A stretch of DNA of 64,000 nucleotides from Apis mellifera (taxonomy: Eukaryota; Arthropoda; Insecta; Hymenoptera; Apidae). Shown one piece after another: positions 14,198 through 27,243 of this stretch. Under the pieces are notes generated by a model. It was not told where the DNA came from, did no database searches, and saw only the letters and a list, made by a program, of their open reading frames with translations. The position numbers and the translations under genes are program-made. The DNA is taken from contig NC_037641.1 in assembly GCF_003254395.2 (NCBI RefSeq), positions 8,170,001 through 8,234,000 of the forward strand, written 5' to 3'. The stretch's first letter is position 1. Each line of letters opens with the position of its first letter.

Positions 14198-17100
14198 GCT
14201 CGTCCTCCTCGTCCTTTCCTTCGTCTTCTTCTTCTTCCTCCTCCTCCTCTTTTTCTTCTTCTACTACGCTTCGTCTTTGCCTCTCGTGATCTTCTTTTTC
14301 CTCCGATGCCAAGTAAGAAGCCTATATACACCGTCAGTTGTTCGTGTAACCCTTCACCTTCCCTCCCCCTCTCATGTACATCCCGCTCTATCGAGAAGGA
14401 TCGGGCAAAACGCGTCTCTTTCTCAAACTCCTCAACGTCTTCCCCTGCCGTGTCATTGCGATCTTCGAGGAAAACGAGGAAAATCGTTTCCTCGGATGTG
14501 AATCGAGAAGAGGATGACGATCGTTTCACGGGTAAATAGTATCCGATTTCCGCGATTTCGCATCGTGGACTCGATACGCTCGATTTGTCTTTCCGAGATT
14601 CGGTAAAAGGTGAGAATATTACATTTATCATTTAGAGAGAACGAATTAAATATCGTTTCGATTCGAGAAAATTATTCTTTTCAAGAATTCAAGTTTAGGG
14701 TATATTTTGAACAGAGTTTTAAAAAGATTTAAAAATTTTTAAATTCTCGGGTATCAGTCAAACTATTTTGCAAACCTCTCCTCCTGCATCCGTGAGAATA
14801 TCGGATGGATGCGAGACTTAACAAGCGCCATGGGAAAAGGCGAAAGCCCATCCCGGGTACGTGCGTCGGCAGTTAGTTTCGCGCGCATACGTAATCAGAA
14901 TTTGCGTGTAGAATCTCGACTTTTGTGTCGTTGGAAGAGGGTACACGGGATACGCGCTTAAAAGGTGGCACGTTGAGCCGCGCTCACGTGCTGTCGCTTA
15001 TAAGGCAAATCGCTTCGTCGGCGGCACGAACTTCCCTTTAAAGGGCGATGCAATTCCTTCGGCCGCGCCACCGGCCAACTAACTATCCCTTTCCTCGTCG
15101 ATTCGACGATAATCACCGCGCCAGTTCGTTCGTGGGACTGTCGACAGAGTTCCAGAGATTTTTCTCCAAATTTCTCTCCAAAGGAAATATCTTTCCCCGC
15201 TTTCGTTTCGAAGAAAAAAAATAATCCAAATCATTGTACTCGAGAAAAAAGAAGAAATATAAAATCGAGAGTAACATTTTTCGGATTAAATCTGGGTATT
15301 GAAAATTGAAAGGATATTTTTTATCGGTTAAATCTAAAATCGATGGTAAAACTGAGAAACGATTGAGAGATTGGAGAAGAAATCTTGTCCAGTAGAAATA
15401 AGCGTAGCTTTCGTCGTTCGCGAAGAAAAACACGAAAAACCTTGGAAATAAATCTCCGATGATAATGGCTTGTATACGTCGCGATTTGCATAATAAATGT
15501 TTCGTAATAATCGAATCCTCGTCACATCGGCCCCCAATCTCCTCGATAGTCGCGCACGAACGTTCGCCTCGTTACGCATCGAGCACGCCAATTACAAACA
15601 CAATTATGCGCAAGGGGTGCGAGCACGAGCTACGTGTTCGCGGATCAAATTCACTCATCACTGGCACACCGTATATACCGTATATACAAATGCAATATAC
15701 CCCTAGTGTAAACAGTTAACGCACACGTACACACACACATATACGTATGCATCGTTTAGATACTTAGTTTCACGACCCTCTCTCTCTCTCTTTCTCTCTC
15801 GTTCCATTCGATTCCTCCTTGATTCCTTTTTTTTTCTCTCATCTAAAAGAATCAGTCGGAAAGTAAACGCTAAACGATAAATACACACTCTTCACGCGAT
15901 GAAAACCCGGTGGACGGACTCCTATCTTCTCGTCATCGTTTCAATCGATACCACCCACGTTCCTCGTTAATTTTCATCTTTCATCCCCCCTCCCTCCTCC
16001 GAAGAAGAACATCCACTGAAAGTGCAGTAACAGCTCCGTCAAAAAAGCAATATCCGGCGAGCACCGAGCCGTTAATTATGCCGTCGCCCGTGTCGCGAGG
16101 CGGGCGAGGGAGGAGGGGGAGGGAGATCCTCGCATACGCGTATGAAGTATTTCCATTTCCATGATTGGACCGGCGAGGAATTGGCGGCCGCCGCGCGTAT
16201 ACCGCCGCGACAGATGGAGATTCGTGATTCCGCGCGTGTGTGTGTGTGTGGGGCACACAGAGGGGAGGGAGGGGGTCACGAAGGAAAGAGAAAAGCCAGA
16301 TCCAGTGGTCGAGCGGTGGAACAGAGAGAGAGAGAGTGAGACGATCTCTCTCTTTTTCTCTCCAGCCGTATATATCTCTCTCTCACTCTCCCTGTGGCAG
16401 TCACAGGATGGGAGGTCGCCGCGTGTTAGGGACGCGCCGCGTGTCAATTAAGTGGCTCTGACCGGTGAGATACGGGAACTCCTTTCCATACGGATATGCA
16501 TACGCTGTACTCTCGCTTCGAATCCGCTTCGGTTATCGTTTACACGTACGCGAGGCCGCACAGGGGAGGGCGTTCCAACAATGCGCGCTACGGGACTGAT
16601 GCTTGACAGGGCGGATATACCGTTGATTTGTTTCGCTTTGGAAAAAAGGGACCACCTAGCGGTTGCCTTCCTCGTCGACCGAGAGGAATCGTGACTTTGG
16701 AAGAAAGGTTTTCGAAGGGGAAGGAAGTAATCGGATTCGAAGGGGTTGTGTAAGTTGTAGGTTGATCGCGAATGTTTGTAGAAATGTTAGAAATGTTAGA
16801 ATTGTTCGATGATTGTTCAATGTGTTCCATCCGATTTGTGATGGAATTCAATTTTTCGAACGATGCTTTTGGCATTTTGATTTGAGATAATGCGTTCTTC
16901 CATTCTTTTTTGAAATAATGAAAGATAATTCTTCGAAGTTATATATTGAATGGAGAGAAAGAGGAAAGGACGATACATTTCCTCTTTAAAATAGGTTTTT
17001 AGAGACTTAAAGTTACTATAAGGAATGAGGTAGGAAAGAGGAGAATCGTGGAATACTCGACTGGTTCTACATATATATAGATGATCCTCCGGTAGATTTA

Positions 17101-18476
17101 TCGGCAAAGTTGTATTGTAGAAATATTTGGTTTTAAAGTGAAGATTCTATTTGAATTGATGTTCGAAAGGATGATTGGAAAGTTTCACAGACACACGTAC
17201 ATTATCCTAAACCGAATATATTAAACCGAATTTAACTCGATAATTTATCCAAATATACATTTCCACGGAAATGAAAAATTATATCGAGTACAATTTGTCC
17301 TTACGCGTTATCGAACGATTCGAAATTTAAATTTTCATCACTGATTTATTCCCTCTGCGTAAAGGAGAAGCGGAGGGACAAAGGTTCCCGTGGAAGTGTT
17401 ACCGATACAGAGAAATAACGAGATACTCGGGGACTCGGAAGTTGGAAACTTTTGACAAGTTCACGGTATCTTTGATAAAAACATTCTCTTATTCCGTTTA
17501 ATGGAATAAACGAAACTCGAAAATCGCTCGAGGAGCAGCAGCAGTTTCCTCTCCGACAACCACTTATCTCTTAAGTACGTATAATCTGCAGGGCCGACGC
17601 AACTTATAAAGTTAAATGTACGTATACATTTTGCGTAAATAGCCCCACTCATTTTCATCCTTGTTTCATCCTTCCCTCCCGGGGATCCCATCGCGGATCC
17701 CATCTTCCTCCCTCCACCTTTCTTATTTCACCTTCTTCGTCCCCTTTTGTATTTCTTCTCTTTTTCGCCTCTTCTCCTTCTTCCCTCGTCGTCTATATCC
17801 GTGGCGGGAGCGCGTGACACGAGACCTCGTTATGATGACCCCAGCTGGAAATGTTTCACGAACGCCCTATCCGTCGCGATCAAGAACCGATCCCTGTTTG
17901 CCTTCGGTCTCAATGACGCAGCCATCGCTAAAGTATTATCCTTCCTCTTTTCTTTTCTCCGCCCTCACCTTTGACTCCCCCCCCTCCCCGGCATTATCCA
18001 CGAGGATTCGTTTCGAGATAGACCGATAGAATCGGATTTCCATCATTTTTGTTGGGAAAAAGGTGGGAAAAAGTGTTTTTTGGTGAAGAAAATTTTGTTT
18101 TATTTTTAAACCGTTGAGAAATATATATATAGAGAGAGGAAAGTTATATATTTGAGTTGAAGTATTTTGATATTGTCGATTGAAAATTATCTGATTAGGT
18201 TCAAGGATGTGAACGTTTTCATAAAACACGACGATAAATTCACAAAATTTGAAAGTGGGAAGATTATTTATGAATATATATGCAACGGTGCAAGTGGTAT
18301 GTAAATTTTTCGTGTTTCTTTAATCTTACTACACGCATTACGATCGTTTCGCTGGTAATAACGATAATTATCCACAATTGCTTTTTAATAATATATAATT
18401 CCTACAGAAATATTCAAATAGCTGTTCAGCGCTCGTTACGATGCGCACACGGTATGATATACGGTATAAAGATAAA

Positions 18477-18501
18477 AATGTTAATTTTAAAAATTAACAT
18501 T
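18477..18501. repeat. 25-bp palindrome, 12-bp arms
   Basis: AATGTTAATTTT (18477-18488) and AAAATTAACATT (18490-18501) are exact inverse copies around a single A. The stretch is AT-rich and has no gene nearby. Confidence 0.8.
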
Positions 18502-19975
18502 GATCGAGGAGGAGAAAAATAATATTCTTAATTGTGTATATACGCTATAATCAAAATTAACCAATCCCTCATTTACTTACTCCTATAAACTTGATTTTAT
18601 CGTAGGAAAAAATTCGAATAAAATTCGCCGAAAATATTTAACCATTATCGATCGAATTTCTGTCGAAATCAACGCCGCGAAAGATAATCCTCTCTCGATT
18701 CGCAACAAACAAAGCGCGAGACTAGGAAGATTGTCGCGCGCAATACTCCTTCTTCCATCCACCCACTCATCCATCCATTCATCCCCTTCGAAGTGGAACA
18801 GAATAGCGACGGTCAGCCGATGTTGCCACCCCACCCGTTTTCTAACCGAACTTGCAACTTGAATATTCACGAGAGGCATTATGTTTTTCCGCGGGGGGAG
18901 GAGGAGGAACAGGAGGAGGAGGAGGGAAAGAAAGTAATTAAGCGCTAATGGAGAGGGCAATGGTTGGATCCACGAAAGGAGCTTTACAACGAAGCGTCAA
19001 AGTGCAAACATTAAATATGCCGTGGACGATTTTTAAGGATGCGTTAGAGGAGGGAGGGAGGGAGGGCTTACACTGTTAATGGAAGGATAAGAGGGAGCGG
19101 CGGGGGAGGTTGGGCGAGGGGCGAGGGATTTGAAGGATGCGAGAGGACACGAGCGTGAAAAGGGTGAAAGGGTCGAGGACCGGAAGTTCACGAATAGGGT
19201 TGATGCCCGCGCGGGGGAGGGGGAGCCAGAGGGTGAAGAGCGGTTTAACGCGTTTCCGCGGTAGAGCGGTTTAACGCGCACATACCGCGTCTTCGTGTGT
19301 GCCACCGCCTCTCTGATATCGCGCGCGCGTGTGTGTGCGCGCATACATGCACAGAAGGGGTCGTGGAACGCGTGTCTCGGCGAGGGAGGAAGATTCTTAA
19401 GGGAAGATTTTGAGTTAATGGTTAATTAAACGGTTATTTTCGGGCCCTCTCATCTTCCTTTTTTCTCTTGCCTCGTCTTTTGCGCGGTAATTTGTCAAGA
19501 TTTGTATCTATTTCTCGATGAAACATTTTGTAAATTTTTTATCAAATTCTTGCGATACTTTTTTCTTATCGGAACGAAAGAAACGTTGAGAAAAGTATCG
19601 CGTTTCTCGTGTATCGATTATGACAATCGACACTTATTTTTCTTTTTTTCTTTTGGCACATAATTGCACGTTTATACGAATTGAAAAATGAAACAAGATT
19701 TCAAGAAACGCGTATTAATATTAATCGCTCGTCGATCACTTTGTGATTCCATTCGACTAAGTCTATTACCATTATTGTACGCTGCGAGGAATCGTAACAC
19801 GTTCGCCAACTGATTACTCGGGCTTGCATACAAGATACTTGTTCCGGCAGCTGTAGGTTCGCGTTACGGTTTTCGCGATTGTAAATTCGAATTTCTGGTT
19901 CGGCGTAATGCGCCGGACACGGCGAGTTCCGAAGGTATAATTTATCACGCAGCTGAGGGAGTTACAGCAAGGGCC

Positions 19976-20240
19976 AAATGGAAAATTCGGATTAAGCTTC
20001 GGATCGCAGCGCGAAGAAATTTAACGAGGCTTATCCCAACGATTCAATTAGATAAATTATTTTATTACAAACTATTTTCCTCTTTTTCTTTTCTTCATTT
20101 CCTCAACGTATCGCCGAAGACATGGATTGGGTTAAATGGAAAATTTGGATTAAGGCAATCGCAACGATTCAACGGGATAAATTATTTTATTATTGTCGCG
20201 AAACTTTGTACTCCATAAATTATTTTCCTTTTTCATTTCG
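19976..20240. repeat. Diverged local duplication
   Basis: Two copies begin at 19976 and 20134. They share AAATGGAAAATTYGGATTAAG, then CAACGATTCAA followed three bases later by GATAAATTATTTTATTA, then a TATTTTCCT-rich tail. The first copy has extra bases between the blocks and the second has extra bases before its tail. This is an old tandem duplication with indels, with no coding potential. Confidence 0.65.
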
Positions 20241-22316
20241 TCGCTGGATTGACACACGTTCGCCTAGATGGACGAACGGTACATTATAAAATTAGAAAAT
20301 ACTGTAATTCGAGCGTTGGAAATTAAGTGGTTCGTGGAACCTGTATCAGCATGCATACGTCACACAATGTGGGACACGGATAAAGGGGATAGAACAGCTT
20401 TTAAGCTCGTAATGAAATGCTAAACGCAACGTCGAGGGTACGGTTGCGGCGTAAAGAATGGTCGTGTAAAACTTTCGTGACGACTCGTGTCGTGGTGTAT
20501 TATCAGTGCCATTTGTAATGCTGATTCGACGACCGCTGGCCCGAGAAATTGTTCGCGTTTCACTTCGTATGAAATTACGAAGCGCGAAGCTATAAAGTGT
20601 GCCACGTTGGCCGGCAAGTAATTTTTATTATCTGTATTATTCGGACTCCGTCACAAATACGACGAGCGTTTTATTACAAGCTGCCGATTACGGCAGGCGT
20701 TACGCATTCTTTAAACCCTTAATTCCAATTATTAATCGCGTGACTTCTCCCCCGGCGGTGTCATGTCTGCACGGGGATGATTAGACGGTTACGCTAGCTG
20801 TTACGCTACTTTCCACGAACAATCTTAAATTTACGTTTCTTCGAAATTGCAATTTAAAGCGAATCGATATCGAGTCATTTTGCATTTATCCGAGTAAATC
20901 AACTCGTCTGACTATACTTGAATTTCGTGATCGCAAGTGGTCTCTCGCCGAAACATTAATCATACATTTATTTCAATTTGTTACGGCGTAATAAAACAGC
21001 GTGCTCCTTTTATCTCAATTTTTATCCATAGATAAAATACATTTAAAAAAAGAAAAACGAGTTGGAGAATCGGAAAGATTAATTTAAATTATACACAAAA
21101 TCTCCTCTCTACTGGATGAGAAAGGGTGAGAAACCACCATCATCGCAAATACCCGAGTAAACGAAACCAGCACGGTGGCAATTTACCTTCTTCGTCCATA
21201 AACCGTTGAGCAGATCGTTTCGTACATGGTTTGCGCGAATCATGATCCCGTAATCGGCGGATAAGGAAACGCGAAGACGAAAAGGAAACGTGGGCACGTA
21301 TAAACGGGTAATCTACATCCTCGGTGGAAAAGGTCGAGGCATCGTAGAGTGGAGGAGAAACCATCCGCCCCTGGAGGCGGGTAGGCGGCCAAGAGTCGGG
21401 AGCGCGCACGATCTATCCACGGTGCCCGTGCGTGTTCGTGACTTGGGTCGGGCATAGGTATCGGGCGGGGGGCCCCGGGTTGGGCCCCGTTCTCTCCCGG
21501 CCATAAGGGGATCTCCCACCTCACGATCGCGGCACCGACGCCGGAACAGGCGAGAGAGGCCTCCTCCACAGCCACGATCGTCGCTATATCCAGAAGGGCA
21601 ACGCTTGAAACCATGTGTATATTTGTGTGTGTTTGTGTAAGTAAGAGAGGCGACCGATCCTCGCGCTTCCTTCGATCCTGGTTTCGGCCCTAAGGAGCAG
21701 TCACGGAGCGGCAACCCTTGCCGTGGCGGGCGTTAGAATGGCCAGAGGGGACGGGCGAGGTTGTAAAGGAGGGCGAGGATGGCATCAGACTGCCGCGGGT
21801 TGGGGAGGGAGGGGAGGAGGCAAGTGGCGAAGAGGTGGGCAAGAGAGGGTCGACGGTTTGGAAAGAGGAGGGCCAGGGGGGAGGCAAAGACTCTCCGCAG
21901 GTCGATACCATCGCTAAGAGCCACCAGGTTCAGGTCTCCCGCTGCTTCTATGCACCGGTGGGCGGGAGAGAGAGGGAAGAGAAGGACGAGAAAGGGTGAG
22001 AAGGACATGAGAGGGAGGGAGAGAGAGAGAGGGACGGTGGGCAAGGAGGAAGAGAAAGGTTAAGATAGTTAAAGGGAGGAGGATGGGAATAGAAGGCTTC
22101 CCCGTAATTATTCAGCAAGGAGGACCCGCGGGTCAAGTCGGGTTATCTTAGCACTAGGATGCAGGGTTATCTACCCTGGCTTACTCTCGTTCCTCCCCGT
22201 CGTTGGACCGAGAACCACGCAGCGCGAGGAAGAGGGACCCTTCCCTCTTTGCCTCGTAAACATTCCCTGTTTCGCGTCTCTAGCACGCTCTCTGTATGAA
22301 TATACCTTACGTGTGC

Positions 22317-22348
22317 GTATATATATGTGTGTGTGTGTATATATATGT
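22317..22348. repeat. Compound TA/TG microsatellite
   Basis: A TATATA run, a TGTGTG run and a second TATATA run stand side by side. Confidence 0.9.
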
Positions 22349-22456
22349 ACTTGGAAACGACTGGTGCTGTTGATACACCGATACGATCGACCGCTGGAGG
22401 AGACTCGATTTGGGAATTTCGCGGTGACGAGAGAGAGGTTGATGTGTATTCGGTTC

Positions 22457-22487
22457 ACGACGATGACGACCACGACGACGACGACGA
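22457..22487. repeat. GAC trinucleotide microsatellite
   Basis: Imperfect GAC units; in one frame they would code an aspartate run, but the surrounding frame has no recognised domain. Confidence 0.85.
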
Positions 22488-24852
22488 TGTTTCTCGAGGA
22501 GGGACTTCGGTCTTTCGAAAGTTTCGCGATCGATACAGCTTTCAGAATCCGTTTAAATGAATAATCGCTTAATCGAGAGAAAAGATTCGTTTCGAGCTTA
22601 ACTGGGATATATATTTTTAAAACAAATCTCTCTTTCATCAATCTCTCTCTCTCTTCAAAAGAAAAAAGAACACACGATCTCCAAATATATCTCGTTTCAT
22701 CGCGTATTCAAACACCGAACGCACATCAATTGTGCATCCAGTATTACACATCCCTTGCGCGATAATCCGTACGCAATAAACGCAAATCGGGAGGGGACGG
22801 TTATACGTTTCCATCTCGCGTACGTTCGAGGCTGACGAAATTTCCGGAAGGATTGATCCGGGCTGAACACCCTTTGAAAGGGGTGTATCGACGGGGGGAC
22901 GTACGATACACCACCTCCCCGATTCCTCGGGATCCGCTCGTGTCACGGACCTCGTGTCTGGCCTCGGACATACTTTCGCGCTACGTGTGCAACGCGGAGC
23001 GAGCGTGGATCCTGTAGGCGCGCGTAGCGGCACGCACACGCGCGTGCGCGTACGTGGCGGTCCTTGGCCTACGTGACGGGCATACGGCCGCAAGTGTGCA
23101 AACGCAAGTTGGGCCACAACCGCGACAATTGCGGGCTACGCGTCCACGAACGTGTCCCATTTGGCCCGTTCGCCAGTTGCCGAGGATCCGAACGGTATTA
23201 CGTGGCTTTCTCGTCGAGGTGCAACGAAGACGAAGGGGAGACGAAGGGGAACGCATATGCAGGGATAGAAGGCACGTAGAGCCTCTATGCAGAGGCTCCA
23301 GCTGCGCCATGTGCGTCGTTTGCCGCAAACGTGACGGCGCTCGTCATACGCCGCGGAGGAGACGCGATCCCTTTTTATAAATCCTGCTTAAGGCGGAACG
23401 GAGTCGAGCCAACGCCCTCAACCTCTTCTTCCTTCTTCGTCCACGCTTTTCCACAGATCTACGAGCACTAAAGTTGCATGGTTGGTGTCGGGATTTTGAG
23501 GGAAAAGATAGGAAATTGATTTATTCCGCTCGAGAATTTACAATTGTACGAACAAAGGAATTTCGACGAAACTTTTTGCGTCTTTTCTCGCTCGAGCGTA
23601 AATGTAAACAAACAAGCTTCCAAGTTCACTTCGATCGACTTTAGGCGTATATCTCCGCTCCGCCAATTATCGCGCGTTCGTAAACAAACATTGATCTCGC
23701 GTCAAGGTTTCTCCTCTCTTGTACACAAAAGCGTCGTAACCGTGGGAAACCGTGCTCGGTTAATGCGCGTCAAAATCAAACGATTCGTATCGTAGACGAG
23801 ACGTTTTCGTTTCGTAAGAGGGAATCGAGAGAGTGAGTCTCCCGGCATTTGAATGTACGGAACGGTCAAGAAGATTTGGTCCCTGAAATACGACTTTGGA
23901 TCGGGTTTGGAATCTCCTTCGGCACGGATAATGCCCGGTCGTTCTGGGTTTCCAGTGAAAATTAAAGAGGGAGGAGAGGCCAAAGAGAGAGAGAGAGAGA
24001 GAGGAAAGAAAAGCAAGGTGAAAGAGAAACGACGGAGAAAAGGGTGAAGGAGGAGAGAGACGGAGATCACTGGTCTGATTTCACGCTCGGGCTGTTTAGC
24101 GATGGACGTAGATACGAGATACCTTCTCGAGCGTGCAGCAACAGCGGGATACCAATCCCCTGGCTGGTCGAGATCGTGACCTTCCATCCGGGGCGAGTTT
24201 TCTCAAAAAAGTGGTTTGAGATGGAACCGGCCAAAAAACGTCAAAGACCGCGTATAAACTAAACGCGTCGTTGCTTTAAACGTATCGCTACTACGAACGA
24301 TGGCGCTGGTGGTTTCGGCGAAAAATTTGGCCACGCTGTGAAAATATACGGTTCTTGGAAAATACACGATCTTGCGATATCTTCAGCTCCCCCATTTTTC
24401 CCTCCTTCCCTTTATTTTTACGTACGATAGAATCTCGTGAATTTCGCGATCGATTTGAAAAATTTCACGAGAAAATTAGAATAGTAGATCACTAGGTCAC
24501 TTGTAAAAAAAAAAATCTACCTCAACCTGCCATTCCTGTCTCGCACGTATGTCAAAAAATTCGATCCTTCTCCACTCTCTCAAAATATTAATAGTATTAA
24601 TACGTTTCGATAAACTCGTTATTAATTCCTTTTCGATATTTGCCATACGTGATATCGCAAAATTTCCCTAGCTGAAGATACATCCAAATATCGGAAAGTA
24701 TTAAATTTTGGCATAAATAGAGGGACAAAAACTTTTCGTTAAAAATTGAAAATAACCGAAATATCCGGCTATCGATACCCTTTCATTTTTTTCTTTCTTC
24801 TTTCTTTTTTCTAGCAACGAAATACACACGTACGGGAAGAAGATATATGTGT

Positions 24853-24882
24853 ATATATATACCCCTCGCGGGGTATATATAT
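24853..24882. repeat. Perfect hairpin, 13-bp stem and 4-nt loop
   Basis: Arms ATATATATACCCC (24853-24865) and GGGGTATATATAT (24870-24882) pair without mismatch around the loop TCGC. It could be a cruciform-prone site or a product of TA-repeat expansion. There is no U-tract or adjacent gene to make it a terminator. Confidence 0.8.
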
Positions 24883-27212
24883 TTCGAAGCGGGATGCTGT
24901 AGATAATCCGCACCGTCGGCAGAATCAGGGCAGAGAAATTACCGGCCGGCCGCGATTTCCCACGCAGCTCGCCTTCGCGAGGTAAGAGTGTGTTTTTAGA
25001 GTACACGAAGAGGAGGAGATTCCCGATCGAGATTAAACGAGCAATCGTATCGATGCCACCACCAACGTGTGCAAAAGTATTTGTAGCCTCGCAGCATCAG
25101 CGGATACGAATTACGGTTCGATTCTACCATCCACCCTCCTTCCTCTCTCCCCTCCTCTCCTCCACCTGTCGTTTGTATCTTATGGAATATATCGGAAAAC
25201 GTCGCGTGGATACTCGAATTCCAATCCGAATTTTTCGCGGTTTTCTCGTAATAATCGGGAAGCGATTGATCTACCATAAGATAGCTTCTTTGGGGACGAG
25301 TCGATGAAATTTTTTTCGGAATAAAATTGGGTAAATTATGACCGATTCTCGAGAAAGTACAAATTGAGTTCGTACATTTAGAGTTATTCGATCGGTGGTT
25401 GTTTCGCATTTCCGTGAAATAAAAAATTTGTCAGCTTCCTGTAACGGTGTATCATTTATAAAATTTTTTTCGAATAAAATGTCAATCTTGAAATAATAGA
25501 TTCCTGTCGATCAATCAATCGTCATACTGTCATTCGATCGATTCATTTTTCTATAAACACACACGACACTCAAATAGAAGTTAATATTCATTCCATGTTT
25601 TACTTCTCTTTTTTTTTTATTATATTTATTAAATTTCTACGTCGCGTAATATTTATGTAAATTCATTTCTTTTTTTTCAAAATACAGATCAATTCGAGGT
25701 TTTTCTTCTTCCGGAATTTTAATCGATACATTCGATAATAGAAAAGTTCGATTTATAATCTCTCTTCGAAAATCGAATTAAGTAATCCGTTCGATTTCTT
25801 TGAAAAAGAAAATGTTTGTACGATTGTTCGATCCGATCGATGATCGAGTAAAGCGGAAGAGAAAACGCACGACTCTTTATTTAGCGCGTTATCGCAGCAA
25901 GAATCGAAACTCTGTCCATTAAAAAAAATGACTCATCGTATTATAAGTAACCGATCGTATCTCGAGAAGATGTTATTAATTAAAATTCGTTGTTCAATCA
26001 CGAGCCGGTGAATCGGGTAATCTTTCGGGAATTGTAAGAATAAATCTGACTAAAAAGAGAGAGCGGAAATATACATATATAAATAAATCACGCGCGAGAT
26101 CTCGCCTCAATAGAAATTCGGGGGGAACGTAAAATCTGGTTCTCGCATACATTTTCAAGCATGAATTAAAGATATAATTACTCGTGCTTAAGAGCAAGGG
26201 TAGACAAACTGAACGTTAATATATTTCAGATTTGGATATTATGACGGTAACTCTTGCGGTAAATTAAATTAATTTCTGCCAGGGCGAGAGATTGTTAGGC
26301 GGATAGGTAACGCTGTCACTTGTGAGTTATTATCACGCGAGTTATTATCACACGCGTCTATGCATTCACCGTGAAAGACGTCGTTCCGTAACTACATCTG
26401 TGACTGGCATCGCCATCCGTGGAAACCCGTGGAAACGGCTTGGGCGCAGTTAGGCTGATTGCACGTCGTCGTTGCGTTCGGCAAAACGAAAAGGTTAACT
26501 GCGCCCCGCCAAATGTGTTTCTTCCGACCAACCTGTCTTATTTTCGATCTTCGACGAACTCTCCTCTCTCTTCCTCTTCGATGTTTGGATAAAAAAAGAT
26601 TTAATTTCAAAATCGAATTAATACATTCCTTTCGTCGCTGCGCACACCTGAGCACATATTCCTCGACGCTATGTCACCCGACACCTTAAGAAGAAGGTAC
26701 TTACAAAGAAACATTCAAACAATACACCATTCCTCCACGTTGTCTTCGAATAATCAAAGGCTCGCGTTAAATACGAGCAGCCACGTCTTATCCCTTAGGT
26801 TATCTTCTACCTACTCTGCTTTCCAAGAAGCCAAGTGCTTTCGCGTTCTCGCCTTACCTCGCCTCGCGCGTGTCGTTTCCAACGTGTCGACCGCGGGATG
26901 CATAAGCGGAACAATGACGTCTCGTCGAAACTGTAACTGTTTTCGATGCAAAAAAACGCCGCCCGCTCTATCGCGATACGTATAAAAATTCCGTTTAAGA
27001 ATAGAAGAGGAGGTTTCACGGAAACGTTTCGTTCCGTCCATCGATTTCCGTGAAACCGAGAGCCAAACCCGAGCCACGTCCTCCTCGTTTCGAAAGAGAT
27101 CGGGCCAAGTTCGAATTTCGCGGACGCCACTTAATTACGACCGCCGCTTTTTTATTCACCGCGACACGGAATGCAAAGAGGAAAGAAAAAAAGAAAAGAA
27201 GAATAGATCCTC

Positions 27213-27221
<9 letters not shown>

Positions 27222-27243
<22 letters not shown>
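27222..27243. repeat. TG dinucleotide microsatellite
   Basis: About ten near-perfect TG units. Confidence 0.9.

Noticed and set aside
13815..14501. 228-codon plus-strand open frame with hydrophobic runs
   Set aside because: The hydrophobic stretches are translated CCTA and CTT repeats, and two other frames are also open across them.
23279..23298. 8-bp perfect stem with 4-nt loop (GAGCCTCT / AGAGGCTC)
   Set aside because: Too short to distinguish from chance in 64 kb and with no associated gene.
23054..23380. GC-rich region with overlapping Arg/Cys-rich open frames
   Set aside because: All three plus frames are partly open, as expected from high GC content, and none matches a known family.
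25100..25125. GGTTCGATTC, resembling a tRNA T-arm
   Set aside because: No acceptor, D or anticodon stem could be fitted upstream at the required spacing.
26392..26655. Minus-strand frame ending in a Cys-containing segment (CNQPNCAQ)
   Set aside because: No recognised domain and no convincing acceptor/donor pair; the basic middle part comes from GA/AG-rich DNA.
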